Position numbers and translations under genes: made by a program. The notes beneath the pieces were generated by a model, which was not told the DNA's origin, did not search any database, and saw only the letters and a program-made list of their open reading frames with translations. This document shows, one piece after another, positions 36,064 to 60,535 of a DNA stretch of 64,000 nucleotides; position 1 is the stretch's first letter, and each line of letters starts with the position of its first letter. Source of the DNA: Pocillopora verrucosa. Its lineage: Eukaryota > Cnidaria > Anthozoa > Scleractinia > Pocilloporidae. Where the stretch lies: the NCBI RefSeq assembly GCF_036669915.1, contig NC_089322.1:19601617-19665616 (forward strand). Direction: 5' to 3'.

Positions 36064-37181
36064 TAAATAAACAGTCCAAAGCCCCTTATACGTGTTTTGT
36101 ATCTAATGATCCATTTTGAAGTTGTGTGCTTGGTTACCAAGCCTTTGAACAGGAGTGATGCTAAGGTTGACCTTCTTATGATTCAAACCTTGCTGCTCTT
36201 CAAATGCAAATTACTTTGTTATCATGCTAACTAGATACTGGTCTGTATCACAACAAGGTCACCTTCAGCCTCATTCAAAATCAAAAGCGTGGCAACTAAG
36301 TATACAATTGTGAAATGGCCCTTTATCCAGTTTAGATTGTAAAACTTCGAATAAGTGTAACTCGCTTCTCATGTATTAATAATAAGTGAAATCTTTTAGC
36401 ACTTTTTTGACTGGTTGGGCACAATAGATGTAAATCAAAGTCGGGGACAAATAAGATCGACATTGATACAGAATCGAATAGCAAAGGATGTGTAACAAAG
36501 TTCCGCGCTTTTTGTTTTGGCGGAAGACAATGTACAAAAAACGTTTCTGAAATGCTCTTGATTTTATATGTTTCATTTATACACCAAATATATTTGTATG
36601 TTTCGCAAATAATGTGTCCCTGGAGTTCGCTAAAATGTACTGCTAAAACATGAAAATCATCGTCGCACATTTTGGGGCTGGCTTGATTATGGAGTTTTTT
36701 TATGAATTAGAAACAACAAGGGCACTATTTGTCCTCCTTTCAAAGACTTTTCAGGCACGAATTGACCAGATTTAAGTGATGCCGGCAAAGTACGTGGTGA
36801 GGGTTTTTCTTTTGCTGTGAGAGCTGATGAGAGATTGTTATCAGCAGAGTTTATTGTAAATGGATTCTTCTAAGATAGTTTCCGTTTGAAGGCGTGTTTC
36901 AGAAGTGACATTTGCACCATCTTTCGCCTTTGAAGTGTACTATTTTATTGGGCTTAGATTTGGGACACGCTCGTGAGCTAAGAGCGGCTGGAGAATTTGC
37001 TTTAGGAATAGATATGGAGGAGCCCGTCAGCTTTTTATCTGTGATAGATACTTGTAAGCATAATACGCTCTATGTTAAACCAATCTGAGATTGAAAATGT
37101 AAATAACTGTTGAGGTGATACAGCTAAGATATGCATGATACTTCTTCCTCTAAAGGTTGTTGTTTTTCGTCAGTTTTGATA
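36064..37181. repeat. Intergenic; dispersed repeat copy 2 at 36130-36330
   Basis: The stretch between the convergent MED20 and membrane-protein genes. 36130-36330 is the partner of 15910-16115. The remainder holds no recognisable exon; the ORFs at 36332-36670 (-) have no domain signal. Confidence 0.6.
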
Positions 37182-40100
37182 TCAGTGGACCTCGTCTTCT
37201 GCTGTCAAGGAAATCATCGCGCTTTCGTTCATGTAGAGGTGTTTTTCAGGACACCAGTTGACAGGAATAGAGTGTTGTGATTTCACTTGTGATTCAGCAG
37301 GACCTCTTAGGCCTATTTTAACCTCTCTACAAGGTGATTGTAGCGTCTTACACGGAGATTCTCCCGAACTTTTGACAGAAGCTGTATCCTTGAGATCAGT
37401 CATGTGAAGTTTCCCAGGCCCTATACCATAGCCATGATGGTGCACGCTGCTGTTTTGATGTAAAGTCGATGGAGATATCATGCAATTTCCGTCTCCTATA
37501 TTTATCACGACCTCCTCTCTCGGTACAACTGGCAAGTCGCTATATTCTTTAGATGATTCAGCCTCAGTTACGTTCAAAGAATTAAAACCAGCCTCTTCAG
37601 AATGTTTTTGATAACTTGGGAACTGCACGTTTGGCGAAAAGGAGAGCGAGGACTTAATGTTTTCGTCTTCTAGCACATTTACCACAACTTTGTTCCATGG
37701 AATCATCGGCATATTATAAGATTCTTCTGAAAACCTCACATCTCTCTCATCCAACAGGATTTTAGATTCGTTTAGAAATTCCTTCAGAGATGCCTGAGAT
37801 GTTCCAGAATCTTTTGATTGGCATTCATCTCCCTTCGCCTGAATCGTCAGAGAACTTGCCTTGTCTGTCATCACATTTGGTCTTGTTTCTTGACAAGTTG
37901 CCCGTGTCCCATTATGTTCCTCGAAGAGAGACAAAGTTCCCTTCTCTGATTCTACTTGGCTTGCAGAAAGACAGTTCAGCGACGCATTCGAGGAAGTCGA
38001 ACTACATGGATCATTCGCGATCGGGAAAGTCCAATCTGCAGAGTTGTTGAAAAGTTGTGAAAATCCAGTAACTGGGTAGTCTGTGGACTTGTTAGGCGTA
38101 GTAGGATCAGAGGGTTGGTCATTCTGGAAGGGAGTTGTTTTAGGTTCAGAATCTTGGTAAGGCTTCACCATCACTAACTTCGTTTTGTAATTGATTTCAC
38201 CGTCACTAAGATCTCCATCCAGACTAGTAGTTCTTGTTACTTCAGCTAGTTGCGGTTCAGAATCAGCAGGCCTGACAAGATTACTTCTTTTCTGACATTT
38301 ATTCCTGGGTAGGACGAGAACACGAAAAAAAAAAAAAAGTATCGAGAAGGTTAATATTTAGTGTCTGGGTTGATAAGAATCGAGCACACAAGGTTTTCAT
38401 GATTGTACTTAGTAAATTTATAAATGTATCTTGATTTTGTTCCGTATATTTCTACATTTTTCTCCTCTAATACATTGGATTTATTTCTACTTTATTCTTA
38501 GCTTCAGTAAAAATAATATTTCGGTAGAGCGGGAATCTTGCTGAAGATAACTAGTTATCATTGTATCCAATCCCAATTCAATCCCAAGCCCACCGCGATA
38601 TCTTCACTCCGACCCGATATAAGAACAATAAGATCTCTCCAGCTGCCACGTACACGTTCTCCTTTTTTTAAAGGAGATTCCATTTACTTACAAAAAAATT
38701 TCTGTTTAGGCATGAAGCCATTTTCATTTGAAGCATCTCTACACAGTTTAAACCTCTTTATAGAGTGGACACTGACATTATTTTCTCTCAAATGTGAAAA
38801 AATCTTCTAGAATTGTCTTTGGACTTGCTGCTATCTCTAATAAAGGAACAATTTATCTCCCCTTAATCGAGAATGTACCTAACTCATTTAAACTTACCAT
38901 ATAAGGGCAATAACAGTAACAATGAAAGGAATGGCTAACACTCCTGCTAAGACACCGCCAACTACTGCAGCAGAACTTGCTTCTGTTTCATCTCCGGTTT
39001 TCGAATGAGATTTCTCACTTTTCGTTTTGACATGCTTTCCTTTTTCACCCGCGTGTAATTTTGGAGGATCTTGGAGGATTTTCCAATGCGGCCCTTTCGC
39101 TGCCTTCATTCTACGGCGAACGACTATTTTATTGTGAGTCATCGCTGACGTTTTTTTACGTAAGTGTGAAGCTCCGCTTTCTTGAACTCTATTGTTATCT
39201 TGTGGTAATGATTCGCTTTTGTTGTTACTGTCAGCATGTCGTTTATCAGGCATTGACATGTCCTGTGATATAACCTCCGAGGAGAACGCATGCGTAGAAA
39301 AGGACACTTGATCTGTATCTTATCCAAGAACAATAGCGTAGTACCATCATTAGTGAATGTGAGTGAATGTGAGTGAATGCAAAGAATAAGTTCAGGAAAT
39401 CATATGATTGACACCAGTGCTATTTGTTACTTATGGGCAATGATCGTAGAGGGTTTTCATTAATTACACAAGTCTAAGGCGATTGTAGAACCGGCTAACT
39501 TTCTTAATAACCTTTATCTGATCAATCTCATCTTAATCTTATTATACGAGATCTTTTTCCGGATAATTTGGCAACAACAGTCCTGAACACGTCTCAAAGC
39601 GGAGGAAACAACGAAGAGTTGAGTAAATTAATTTGGCAATCCTTTGATACATTGTGATAATTCTTTTATTTATCGAGCTTATTCCGTCAGGATGGCTGGC
39701 TGTTGGTCTCGTTCATATATACGTTTTCATGGACCTGGATTTCGTTTCAATCCATAAATAGTAGCAAACATCCAGCATATCTACCTTGCACCTGGTCAAT
39801 AGCGCAAATTTAAGGACGATGCTGTTTAAAGATTTGAGTTGTACACGTACAAACCTCAAAACAACGCTTCGTTGACGCTCGTGACAAGACGAAAAACATA
39901 TTTCTCCATTTCTTTATCGAGTTCAAAACGTACCATCTCTCTTACTCTTACTAATTTGATGCTATAGAAATAGACCTCGCCCACCATAGAGTACTTGTAG
40001 CTCATTGGTAAAGCATTGGTACGGCGCGCGGAGCCCGAAGGTCTGAGGTTCGATTCCTCATAGGACTCAGAATTTTTCTTTGTCCCACGCTTGTGACAAG

Positions 40101-40246
40101 ACGAAAGACATCCTTCTCTTTTTCTTTACCGAGCCCTCCTGTTCTATTTACAAACAATGCTTAGTTTTCTTACCTTTACAAGATGCCGTTTCGAGTAACA
40201 GTAAACATTGAAAAAGAAAAACGATAAAAACTTTGTTCTTATTCAT
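37182..40246 (-). CDS. Unrecognised type I single-pass membrane protein with long cytoplasmic tail
   Basis: Three exons on the minus strand: 40246-40174, 39312-38898 and 38304-37182, in phase, 536 aa. Residues 1-22 are a signal peptide ('MNKNKVFIVFLFQCLLLLET'). The ectodomain (about 24-138) is short, basic and Ser/Lys-rich, with no recognisable fold ('MKAAKGPHWKILQDPPKLHA'). One membrane segment spans residues 139-163 ('AAVVGGVLAGVLAIPFIVTV'), then 'NKCQKR', a positive-inside stop-transfer. The cytoplasmic tail of about 373 residues is Ser/Thr/Pro-rich with two copies of a Y-x(2-3)-P-[MV]-[IV]-P-x3-V-V-[VI]-N motif at residues 359-376 and 417-434. I do not recognise the family. Architecture (small ectodomain, tyrosine-containing repeated tail motifs) fits an adaptor or receptor-like protein. 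The acceptor of exon 2 could also be 6 bases upstream. Confidence 0.8.
39865..40130 (+). repeat. tRNA-derived SINE (with extra tail fragment)
   Basis: 39981-40110 has 'ccaccatagagtacttgtag', 'ctcattggtaaagcat' (A box-like), 'ggtctgaggttcgattcctc' (good B box), 'ataggactcagaatttttct' and 'ttgtcccacgcttgtgacaa'. 39865-39905 is a second tail fragment ('cgctcgtgacaagacgaaaa'). It lies in the first intron of the membrane-protein gene. Same family as 17590-17900, 55440-55600 and 58838-58965. Confidence 0.8.
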
Positions 40247-41079
40247 GACTCTGAGCTGTCTCGAAGGGTGGTAAGAAACTGCGCTCTCTCTTAGAGAGAA
40301 AATAATTTCTAATTGATGCGTCACAATGACAGCTCTTGCATCATTACTGGGCGTGCGCAAGAGCTATTCACGCGAAGAAAGGAGAAACACAAGGTGAGGA
40401 CTGTGGAGAATTAGGGGGCACAGATTAAGGCCCTGTTGAAGCCTGGGTTACAGTTTACCTGTGAGGACTTGTACATCACTCACCATCCGTATATCAAATC
40501 TATTTCGCTTCGTGTCACTCTCGTATAAAACACAGCGGGAAGGGAGAGAGCACCTATTTCAAGTATTGGTGAATAGGAAGGGCGTGTACTCGAAGGGAGG
40601 CAATAATTCCAGAATTTACGATATCTAGTCGTTCAAGGCGAGTGACGCGATGATTTACGCGAACAAATCACCAATACAACTCTTAGTTCGAGTACAGTAT
40701 CATTCCATTCTCACCATTATATTACAAGCATCAGAGCAATAGCTGCAAACTAAACTTAAAAAAATAACAATTTTCTGACAAACGTGTAGTTCATGACGGT
40801 AACTATAGAGACCTAGAAGTAAAGCATTCGCGCAATCTTCGTTACTTGATATTTTGAACGTTACAGGAAGCAGGTAGATTCCGTATGACAGCAACTTATA
40901 CTGCAACGGTATCTCGTTGCAAAAACTTTACTTAAAATCAAGGGAAAGCTCAGACAATAAAGAGAATCCGGAAAAACACTTCTAACTCAGTTGTATTTGA
41001 GTACACTGTTAATATCATATCGTGGTTAAATGATCCCTTCTTTGCATTCTCTTGGTTTTCTCTTCTCTTGTGGTCTTGA
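40247..41079. other. Intergenic between membrane-protein gene and DNM1L 3' end
   Basis: About 830 bp, expected to hold the DNM1L 3' UTR and the promoter of the membrane-protein gene (both on the minus strand). No clear TATA box, repeat or coding exon was recognised. Confidence 0.5.
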
Positions 41080-52945
<11,866 letters not shown>

Positions 52946-53989
52946 CTCCTTGTGGAGAAATACCGATAATATTGCGACCTGTGACTGCCGGTTCAAAAGT
53001 TTTCAACTGTTTTCCTAATTTTAGACGTCGCCTTTCGTGACCTGAGCATCTATTTTTACAGAAAACCGCTGTCTAGTAAACATTCTCTGGGCACAACTTC
53101 CGGTTCAGTGACATTCGTCTCACTTGACCGTCACAACGAATGAAGCAGTTTAATTAAAGACCGCATTGGCTTATAACGTCTGTATCAAACCTATGAATAT
53201 AAATAAACGAAGAGACGAACGGACAGACGATTGAATGGTAAAAAAAAGGGGCTGTAGGGGATGGTGATTGCCTCTCACTTTGTTTTTTTGTTATTTTACA
53301 CTATCAGGAGCCCATTACTTGACACTATTCAAAAATATCTTACCAACAAAGGTACGAAAGGAGAAGGCGCACTCCTAAAAAAGGCTTTTATCATCTGTAC
53401 TCCAAATTTACCTGGGTAAAAAGATGGTGGGAAGGTCGCGAAACTGAGAGAAGTCTTCCCCTCCCTCCCCCCCCCCCCCAATTTTATTTGTGTATCAATA
53501 TTTTGAGGAATTTCGAAGATCAACAGATCGAGCACGTTGCGTACTCTACAAGGTAAAGGAACCGCTGAAGTCATTTTTAAAAACCATCATCTTTGTTTGT
53601 TGTCATTCAAACCTTTCTTTAGCAAAATAATCTTTTTCTTTACAAAATAGACTTATATGCCTCCCAACTGCCTTATATGCCTTTCACAACTATGAAAACG
53701 ACACGTAATGATATTTAACATTTATATCTTAAAAACTGTCTTACATTTGATATATAAGAGTATTTGAATGGTAGAGTTGTGCTTTAATCTTCAATCTTCA
53801 ATCCATAGGTACGAAATCGTTAAAAAACCTCTATAAACTAATCAATAAATAAATTATCTTCGATAGGTTTCACAGAGCATTTTAAAATGTAGTCAATTTC
53901 AAAAAGTATTCCTACTTGAAAGTCACGCTAGATATTTCAGTTTCTCATTTCGTTTCAGGCCTTAATTCTAAAATCATTCATCTTCATAT
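52946..53989. other. Intergenic between AMT 3' end and DNM1L start
   Basis: About 1 kb expected to contain the DNM1L promoter. A run of about 14 C (53467-53480) within a C-rich tract stands out. No coding exon recognised. Confidence 0.5.
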
Positions 53990-55326
53990 TCATTTCCCAA
54001 AGTAGTAGTTTGTTGGCAAAAAAGGCATCTTTACAACTTGAGCGTCAATCCTCTTCTTGTACACCTCTAAATGTAATGCTGTCCCTGGTTTGGATAACGC
54101 TGTTGGTACGTAAGCCATTGCAATGTTCTGCTTCAGGCACGGTGATGGACAACCGCTTGTCACGTGACCTAAAAAGTAATAATTAAAAAAAAAGGAATAT
54201 TCAAGGGCAACACAAAGAATTTGGTTCTGATTGGTTGATGATAAAAATAAAAATAAAAACGGGAACAACAACAATTTCATCAAAGCGAGCAAAAAAACCT
54301 ATAACAACGTGACCAAGCCTAGGATTCTAACATGTGTGCCACTTTTTAATAATAATAATAATAATAATAATAATGATAATGGTAGCTCAAAAATATGAAG
54401 GGAGATCTGATTTCCTCGACTACATCATCACCTGTAACTTTTATGGCGGAAGGATGCTTTAAAGAGAGGAAAGCTCTAGAGAATAGTGTGGTTAATGGAA
54501 TAGATCTCGATCGGTTCGGTGATTTCTATCGAGTATAAAGCGAGTTAAGGGCCTGAAAGGAACTGACATTGTTTACAATTTGCTTCTTTTTCGTTTCTCT
54601 CCCCTCCCTCCCCTCCCCCCTCCATCCCTTTCCTCCTCCTTCTTCCTGAAATTCAAAACCTGATCCTGACGCGATCTATTTAAATCTCCTCAACCCCTTG
54701 GCCCTTAAGAGTGACCAGCATCTAATTTCTCCTTTCAGTAATGCTACTGAATCATTCATTAAGATCATGAGAATAAAGAAAATGATCGCTAACCCAAGAA
54801 CCTTTGATTATTACACGAATTCTCCTTGTCAATACCAAACGACAAGTATAGAGAAGTGTATGGAGAATACAGATACTGATGTCAGGGTGTAAAGGGTAAA
54901 GATTTACCCAACCGGATTACCAAAATTGATATAACGTTTTTATGCCTAAGAAAAGATGTAATATCGTGTGTTTATAAACTGGATTCAAAATGGACGCAGT
55001 TTTTTTACATGTCACCTACCTACTTTGTTACCATCAGCATCTAAAATATTTGCCCCCGCTAAAAAAAAAAGAGAAAAGATAAAAAAATATCATTTGGTTG
55101 TTTTTAAGCTCGTGACAAGACGAATAACAATTTTTCCTTACCTCAAGACATAACTTAAAATATTCCATCTTTCCTATTCTACTTAATCTTTCCTAGGTAA
55201 TTTAGTGTTAACAACTAGGTTAAAAACGTAAATTGGCCACCGTAAAGAGTAAAAAAGCAGGCGTTTCAAGCGTTAGCCCTTCGTCAGAGCAATTGGTCTG
55301 AAACACTAAATTACCAGCTACACTCG

Positions 55327-55365
<39 letters not shown>

Positions 55366-58300
55366 TCCTTTATTCATTAATCTCTCCTACGTTGCTAATT
55401 CTGGCAGGATGCGTAAAACAAAGGACACAAGAAAGGGCCTAAGTCATCACAGAGTTCTCTACGCTCTGTGTCATCGCATCAAAGCGCGGAATCCGAAAGT
55501 CTGAAAGTCTGAGGTTCGATTTTTCATGGGAACTCAGGTCTCGTCCATTATTTCACGCTCGTGACAAGACAAAACGACATATTTCTTTCGTACTTCCCAG
55601 TATTTAGAAATTACATCCAAAATTTCGTATCATTCAGAAAGAAGAGACGCAAAATTTTCTAACTAAAATTTTACCTCTCGCAGGAGGGCCTTTCGACACA
55701 AGCCCTACTCTCTTCCTCTTGGTCTTCTCTTTAATCTGTCTGAGGATTATTTCCGCTCCTGGAAAGTCTGCTTGGGCACGTCGTCTTTTCCCTTGAAAAA
55801 TTTAAAAGCATTATATTCACACATAACCTTTTTCACACCATCAAGGAATATACATCTTAATGCTGTCAAATATTATATTTAGCGTGTGCCCGTAGCCCGT
55901 GTGGCTACAACTTTATCAACAGCATATATGAGCGCTTTCCGATTGGGTAATTGGGATTTACCTATTTGGTGAGGATCAATCATAGAGTAAAAGTCGCCAC
56001 TCTTTAGGATGTGAACGCGCTAGTTACGTATGAAATTATGCGCAACAAGGATAAAAAAACGACACAATTACCCGGCCAGATCGTGGACTCAGACCATTTT
56101 TTCAAATGAAACTAACTCACCAATTGTCCACACAAGAACAGCTTCAACAGGCGTGGTGTTTTCATCAATGTCGTTTCCATAGAGACAAAGCCCAGCTTCT
56201 AGTCTCAGACTGTCCCTCGGCCCCAGGCCTGCTGGCTTAACATCTGCCTCTTTGCTTTCTAATAATGCCTTCGTCAAATCAACAGCTCTCTCCTTGTCCA
56301 CTGACAGCTGCGCATAGCGAAAAAAGTCATTCAAAATTAATAACTGTATTATTCTATTTGTGATGACTATGGCTTTGTCCGTTTTACGCAGGATAGATCG
56401 AAGATACACAAAAAAGTAACCTGTTTTAGGCACTCCGTCATCGGTGACGAGTGAGGGAGCGGGTAGGCGATAAACGGAAGACGAGATTGTTAGGAACGGG
56501 TTTATAATTGGGACAGGAGTCGCGTTACCTCAAACCCATCCTCTCCCGTGTAGCCACAACGCGTAACTCGTACATCTTTGATCCCAAACGCTTCCACTAC
56601 GCCACCGTGCATGAAAAACATTTTACTAAGATCACTTTGCACACCACTTTGAAGAACTTTGGCAGCTTGAGGTCCTGAAATATATGTACATCCACACTTG
56701 ATTAATATATAGAATATTTACATTGACTCTCCTAATTTGATGACAACTACTTTTTTGACCATCTCAAACTGAAATATGAGACCCCATCCACGCTATTGCG
56801 ATTTCGTCGGAAAACGCTTATTTATTCTGCATTTTTTACCTATAATTTATCGTCAAACGCTTACAACCGTTGATAAAAAAAGGAATCTTTTCAATAGAAA
56901 AAGATTTCAAGAGAGGAGTGTTTTGAAAACGCATCGCTCTTAAAACGCTCCGTTTCTTGTGTGGGAAAGTGAAAACGTACACTTTTAGAGACGATGACGA
57001 AAAATGCGTTACATACTGTCACTTCCATCTGCATTTTCGGGTATTCTAGTGTGGATGATAGACGAAAATGCATAAACATGTACGTGATTTTGGATCAATC
57101 TGAGTATTTGACCAACTGCACACCTACGCCTTCCATAAGCCAACAACGGTCAACCGATAATAAAGAAGGGTTAATGTTGGATAAGGGGAGGGGTAGGTGC
57201 GCAGTTACTGAGATACTGAGACTGATGAGTGATTTTTAATGCAAACACAGCAAAGTGGATAGCTGAGAGCAAATCGAAGACGCTAATGTTCATGGAAATA
57301 TTTTGTTTCCTTTTTTTAGACGAAAGCGAACACTCAATAAAACGCATCGGTGTGTGTGTGTTTTTTTGTTGTTTTTTTTTAATGTTCACATAAATAAATT
57401 GCAATTTTAAACTGTATACAAACGTCTCTACCTTGTAATGCAACAAGTGCTTTGTCCTCAAGAATTTCAAGCGCAACATCCAAATCATTGCTCACTGCCT
57501 TCAGTCTATCCTGTTCAAGAGAATGGTACGCTAGACTGATTAGTAACTACATACTTAAGGTGTACAATGCCCTAGTCGTGTAACTTGAGAGAGGATTATG
57601 ATCTTTCAGTAATTAATTCATCAATCAAGTAAGCACCTAATTAACAAAGTAAAAAGCCTTTATACAGGCCCAAGTGGCCCGTAGGGCCGGTGCTTAACTT
57701 CAGTTTCCTTAGCATGAAGCGGCTAGGAGTATTGCTACTCCCCCCTGGATGGGATGCTAGTCCATCACAGGGTTACCCCCAGCATATTTGCTGGTACCCG
57801 TTTGTACACCTGGGTGAAGAGAAGCACTGTGAGAGTAAAGTTTCTTGCCTAAGAACACAACACAATGACCCCGGCCAGGGCTTGAACCCGGACCACTCGA
57901 TCTGGAGTTGAGCACACTAACCATGAGGCCACCGCGCCTCCACAATTAACAAAGTGTCCAAGTTCAATATGTCTTCACTCAAGCAAAGAATGACATAAAT
58001 ACCTTCAGGTAAACCAGGGATTGTTTTTTCTGTATTTTTTTTCTATAAGCAGTTGCTGATGGTGTAGTAAGCAGGTGTGCTGTAATGCATATCCCAAACA
58101 CAAGAGCTTACTTACAGGCTAAACAGATGGTGGTCACAGGTCCTAACCCTTAACCCTTTAACTTCCAAGATCTTATTAGTAATTCTCCTTGCTGTCTGCC
58201 ATACAGTTCTTGTGATGTTAGTTTGGAGAATTTGGTAGTGGATCAACTTATAATCCCTTAAATTTTAAGAAATTTTGTTTAACCCTTTAACTCCCAAGAT

Positions 58301-60302
58301 CTTATTAGTAATTCTCCTTACTGTCTGCCATACAGTTCTTGTGATATTAGTTTGGAGAATTTGATAGTGGATCAACTTATAATCCCCTAAATTTTAATTT
58401 TTCTCTACTCTCATCTCTTGTCTTCTTGATATTGTATTGATTATGTAAAGAGAAATTATGTCTTGGTCACTCATGAGAGTTTAAGGATTAAATCCTAAAA
58501 GTGATCACATGAAACTTCTCTCTATCACATACATACATTATACAGCAAACAGCTAATGAGAATGCTCAAACTTATCAGGTGGTAGTTTTTATCTTGATTT
58601 AAAACCAAATTCTTGTAACTAAGTTACCAGAAAATGTGCAGCAGCTTAAGGCAAGAATTAACAATTAGGTCTTAGGAATTTAAGGGTTAAAGGCAGTGGT
58701 AGACCACTGGTAACTAGCTTTTATTGAAACCCCTGGGTAAAATTCCTGGGATAAATATTGTGAAACAATAAAATAATGAAAAAAGGATAAGAAAGATGGT
58801 AAATTTTTGAGCTAAGTAAAGAAATAATCTTGTCACAAGGTTGGGACAAAGTGAAAAAAAAAACAGAGTCCCTTTGAGGAATCAAACCTTAGACCTTCGG
58901 ATTCTGTGCTCCAATATCCTACCAATGAGCCACAGACACTCCATGGTGAGTAAGGCCATTATGGAGTTCATAATGGCCTTGCTCTTGGTGCATATTCTCC
59001 ATACTGTTCTCTATACATTTCCTAAGGTGCTGACAAGGAGAATTTGTTTACCAATCAAGAGCTTCTCTAGTTGGTGATCATTTCCTTTATTCTCATTACC
59101 TTACTTATTTGATTCAGGGGTGTTATTGTAAAGAGAAATTAGATGCTACTCCCTCTTAGGGGACAAGATGTGACTGAGGCCATTACTTCTATGGGAATGT
59201 TATTTTACTACATGTAAATCACAAGTTCCATAGTTACCTGAAGATGCTCCAAAACTTTATCTGCACACCCTGCATTGGACACTACATACAAATGTTCAGG
59301 TGTTTTGTTTATGATCAAGTCATCAATAATTCCACCATCTTCTCTGGTAAACAGAGAAAGAGTCCCTGTGTAATCTGCAAGTCCTGCAATATCTGCAACT
59401 ACCAGGCTTTCCAAAAATTTAATTCTGTCACTTCCATGCACTTTAAATTGCAACATGTGGGATACATCAAACAGAGAGGCATGTTGCCGAGTGTGTAAAT
59501 GTGAAGGTAGTACACCATCTTTATATTGCACTGGCATTGACCAACCGCAGAAAGGGACCATCTTTCCACCAAGCTCCAAATGGAAATCATACAAAGGTGT
59601 TTTTCTCAAATTCTCCTGAAAAAAAAGAGCAGGTAGGATAAGATAAGTGCTGCTTCAAACAAAAAAGTCTACAAAAGAAGTATGCAACTACTTAATATGC
59701 ATTGCCATATGCTTCTTTCCTTTCTCTAACCTTTCCCAGTTCCCCCCCCCACCCTCCCCTTTAGCTTAAGGAATGGGAGGGGGGGGTCTTAATGGAACTT
59801 GGGGTAGGCAGGTGTTGCACTAAGACATTTAAAATATGACCCTGTCTAAGACAAAATCCATTCACTTAGCAATCATTTTTAGAACAAAAAGTATGCAAAG
59901 TGTAGAATATGAACCTCACAGAACAACTTCTGAGTACATCCAGACAATATTTCATGGGTAAACTGCCATGGGACAGTTGTATTAACTGCCATACCCCCGA
60001 CAGTCCCCTTCCATATCCTTCCCCCCCTCCGCCGCTTGAATGCTGATAAAGTGAGAATTTCCATTGCGATGTCCTTGAAATTTCCAAAAATAAAATTGAA
60101 ATGCTTTTTACAAAAAACATTAAGTGTAGCTCTCTTAGGTACAGCAACTGAGCGCAAAAGATGCGCTTACCTCAGAATCTGTTGCAAACGCCCGAGGACC
60201 ATGCGAAGTCTTTGTTAGCGTGCTGGACATCGGAAGCCGAGTATTCCTTCTGCAGGCTTTACAAAGAAACCTACTTGTAGATAATCGGAAAATAGCACTC
60301 AT
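53990..60302 (-). CDS. AMT: Aminomethyltransferase, glycine cleavage system T protein, mitochondrial
   Basis: Eight coding exons on the minus strand: 60302-60171, 59615-59238, 57510-57432, 56674-56529, 56307-56121, 55791-55675, 55058-55020 and 54168-53990 (TGA), 418 aa (human 403). Residues 1-24 ('[20 protein letters not shown]') are Arg-rich with no acidic residue, a mitochondrial presequence. Folate-binding domain: '[20 protein letters not shown]', '[12 protein letters not shown]', '[18 protein letters not shown]', '[11 protein letters not shown]'. Later blocks: '[14 protein letters not shown]', '[20 protein letters not shown]', '[12 protein letters not shown]'; C-domain '[17 protein letters not shown]', '[20 protein letters not shown]'. 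The enzyme transfers the aminomethyl carbon from the H protein to tetrahydrofolate, releasing ammonia. The upstream ATG at 60302 was chosen over an internal ATG at residue 25 because it supplies the targeting peptide. Several introns carry repeats. Confidence 0.97.
54347..54378. repeat. (AAT)n microsatellite
   Basis: Ten or so uninterrupted 'aat' units, then 'gataat'. In the last AMT intron. Confidence 0.95.
54700..54898. repeat. Diverged interspersed repeat in an AMT intron
   Basis: 'cagcatctaatttctccttt', 'tgagaataaagaaaatgatc', 'gaacctttgattattacacg', 'gtgtatggagaatacagata' and 'gtgtaaagggta' match the family at 24055-24248 in the same order. Confidence 0.7.
55196..55370. repeat. Foldback element, copy D
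   Basis: 'gtaatttagtgttaacaact', 'aaattggccaccgtaaagag', 'gcgtttcaagcgttagccct', 'tcgtcagagca', then 'cccaccgacgcagcaccaca' and 'gtttctttagaaacttacct'. It keeps one arm and both ends. Between AMT exons 6 and 7. Confidence 0.8.
55440..55600 (+). repeat. tRNA-derived SINE, degraded
   Basis: 'catcaaagcgcggaatccga', 'gtctgaggttcgatttttca', 'tgggaactcaggtctcgtcc', 'ttatttcacgctcgtgacaa', 'gac'. The A box is lost and 'aagtctg' is duplicated. Another tail fragment lies at 55108-55135. Confidence 0.7.
57662..57943 (-). repeat. tRNA-derived SINE, second type
   Basis: Read on the minus strand it starts 'ggaggcgcggtggcctcatg', with an A box-like 'gtggcctcatggttagtg' and a B box-like 'gggttcaagccc'. 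It continues into a tRNA-unrelated body ending near 'ttaagcaccggccctacggg'. Diverged partner at 48537-48775. Lies in AMT intron 2. Confidence 0.8.
58144..58495. repeat. Tandem 'CCCTTTAACTCCC' repeats
   Basis: Two copies, the first (58150-58265) truncated and the second (58277-58490) full-length. They share 'caagatcttattagtaattc', 'tccttgctgtctgccataca' (tccttactgtc in the second), 'gttcttgtgatgttagtttg' and 'gatcaacttataatccc' almost identically, so this is a recent tandem duplication. In AMT intron 2. Confidence 0.85.
58838..59160 (-). repeat. tRNA-derived SINE (-) abutting a diverged interspersed repeat
   Basis: 58838-58965 reads on the minus strand as the SINE of 17590-17900 ('tggctcattggtaggatatt', 'cggaatccgaaggt'-like, 'gattcctcaaagggactc'). 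58980-59160 matches 44533-44664. In AMT intron 2. Confidence 0.7.
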
Positions 60303-60535
60303 TTTCCAAGATTCTCAATATGTCTACCAAAATATCCTCAGATCGACGAAGAAAAATAACCTCCTCTCCGTAGGTTGTGAAATAATTATCGACCGCGAAG
60401 ATGCAGATATTGGTCAGCAGTCTCCCTAAGGAGCAGGCGTTGTAATATGTTTATAGCGTCCGTACAATGGACGCCATGATGAAATTCATAAGGTAAAGAT
60501 GAGGTATTAGAAGATTACTTGAGAACGGAAGCAAA
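60303..60535. promoter_or_regulatory. Short divergent promoter region between AMT and ING3
   Basis: Only 233 bp separates the AMT start codon (60302, minus) from the ING3 start codon (60536, plus), so both 5' UTRs and promoters must fit here, or in overlap with the genes. 'ggacgccatgatg' (60469-60481) has a YY1-like CCAT core. No TATA box is evident on either strand in a sensible position. Housekeeping-type bidirectional promoter is inferred. Confidence 0.6.
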
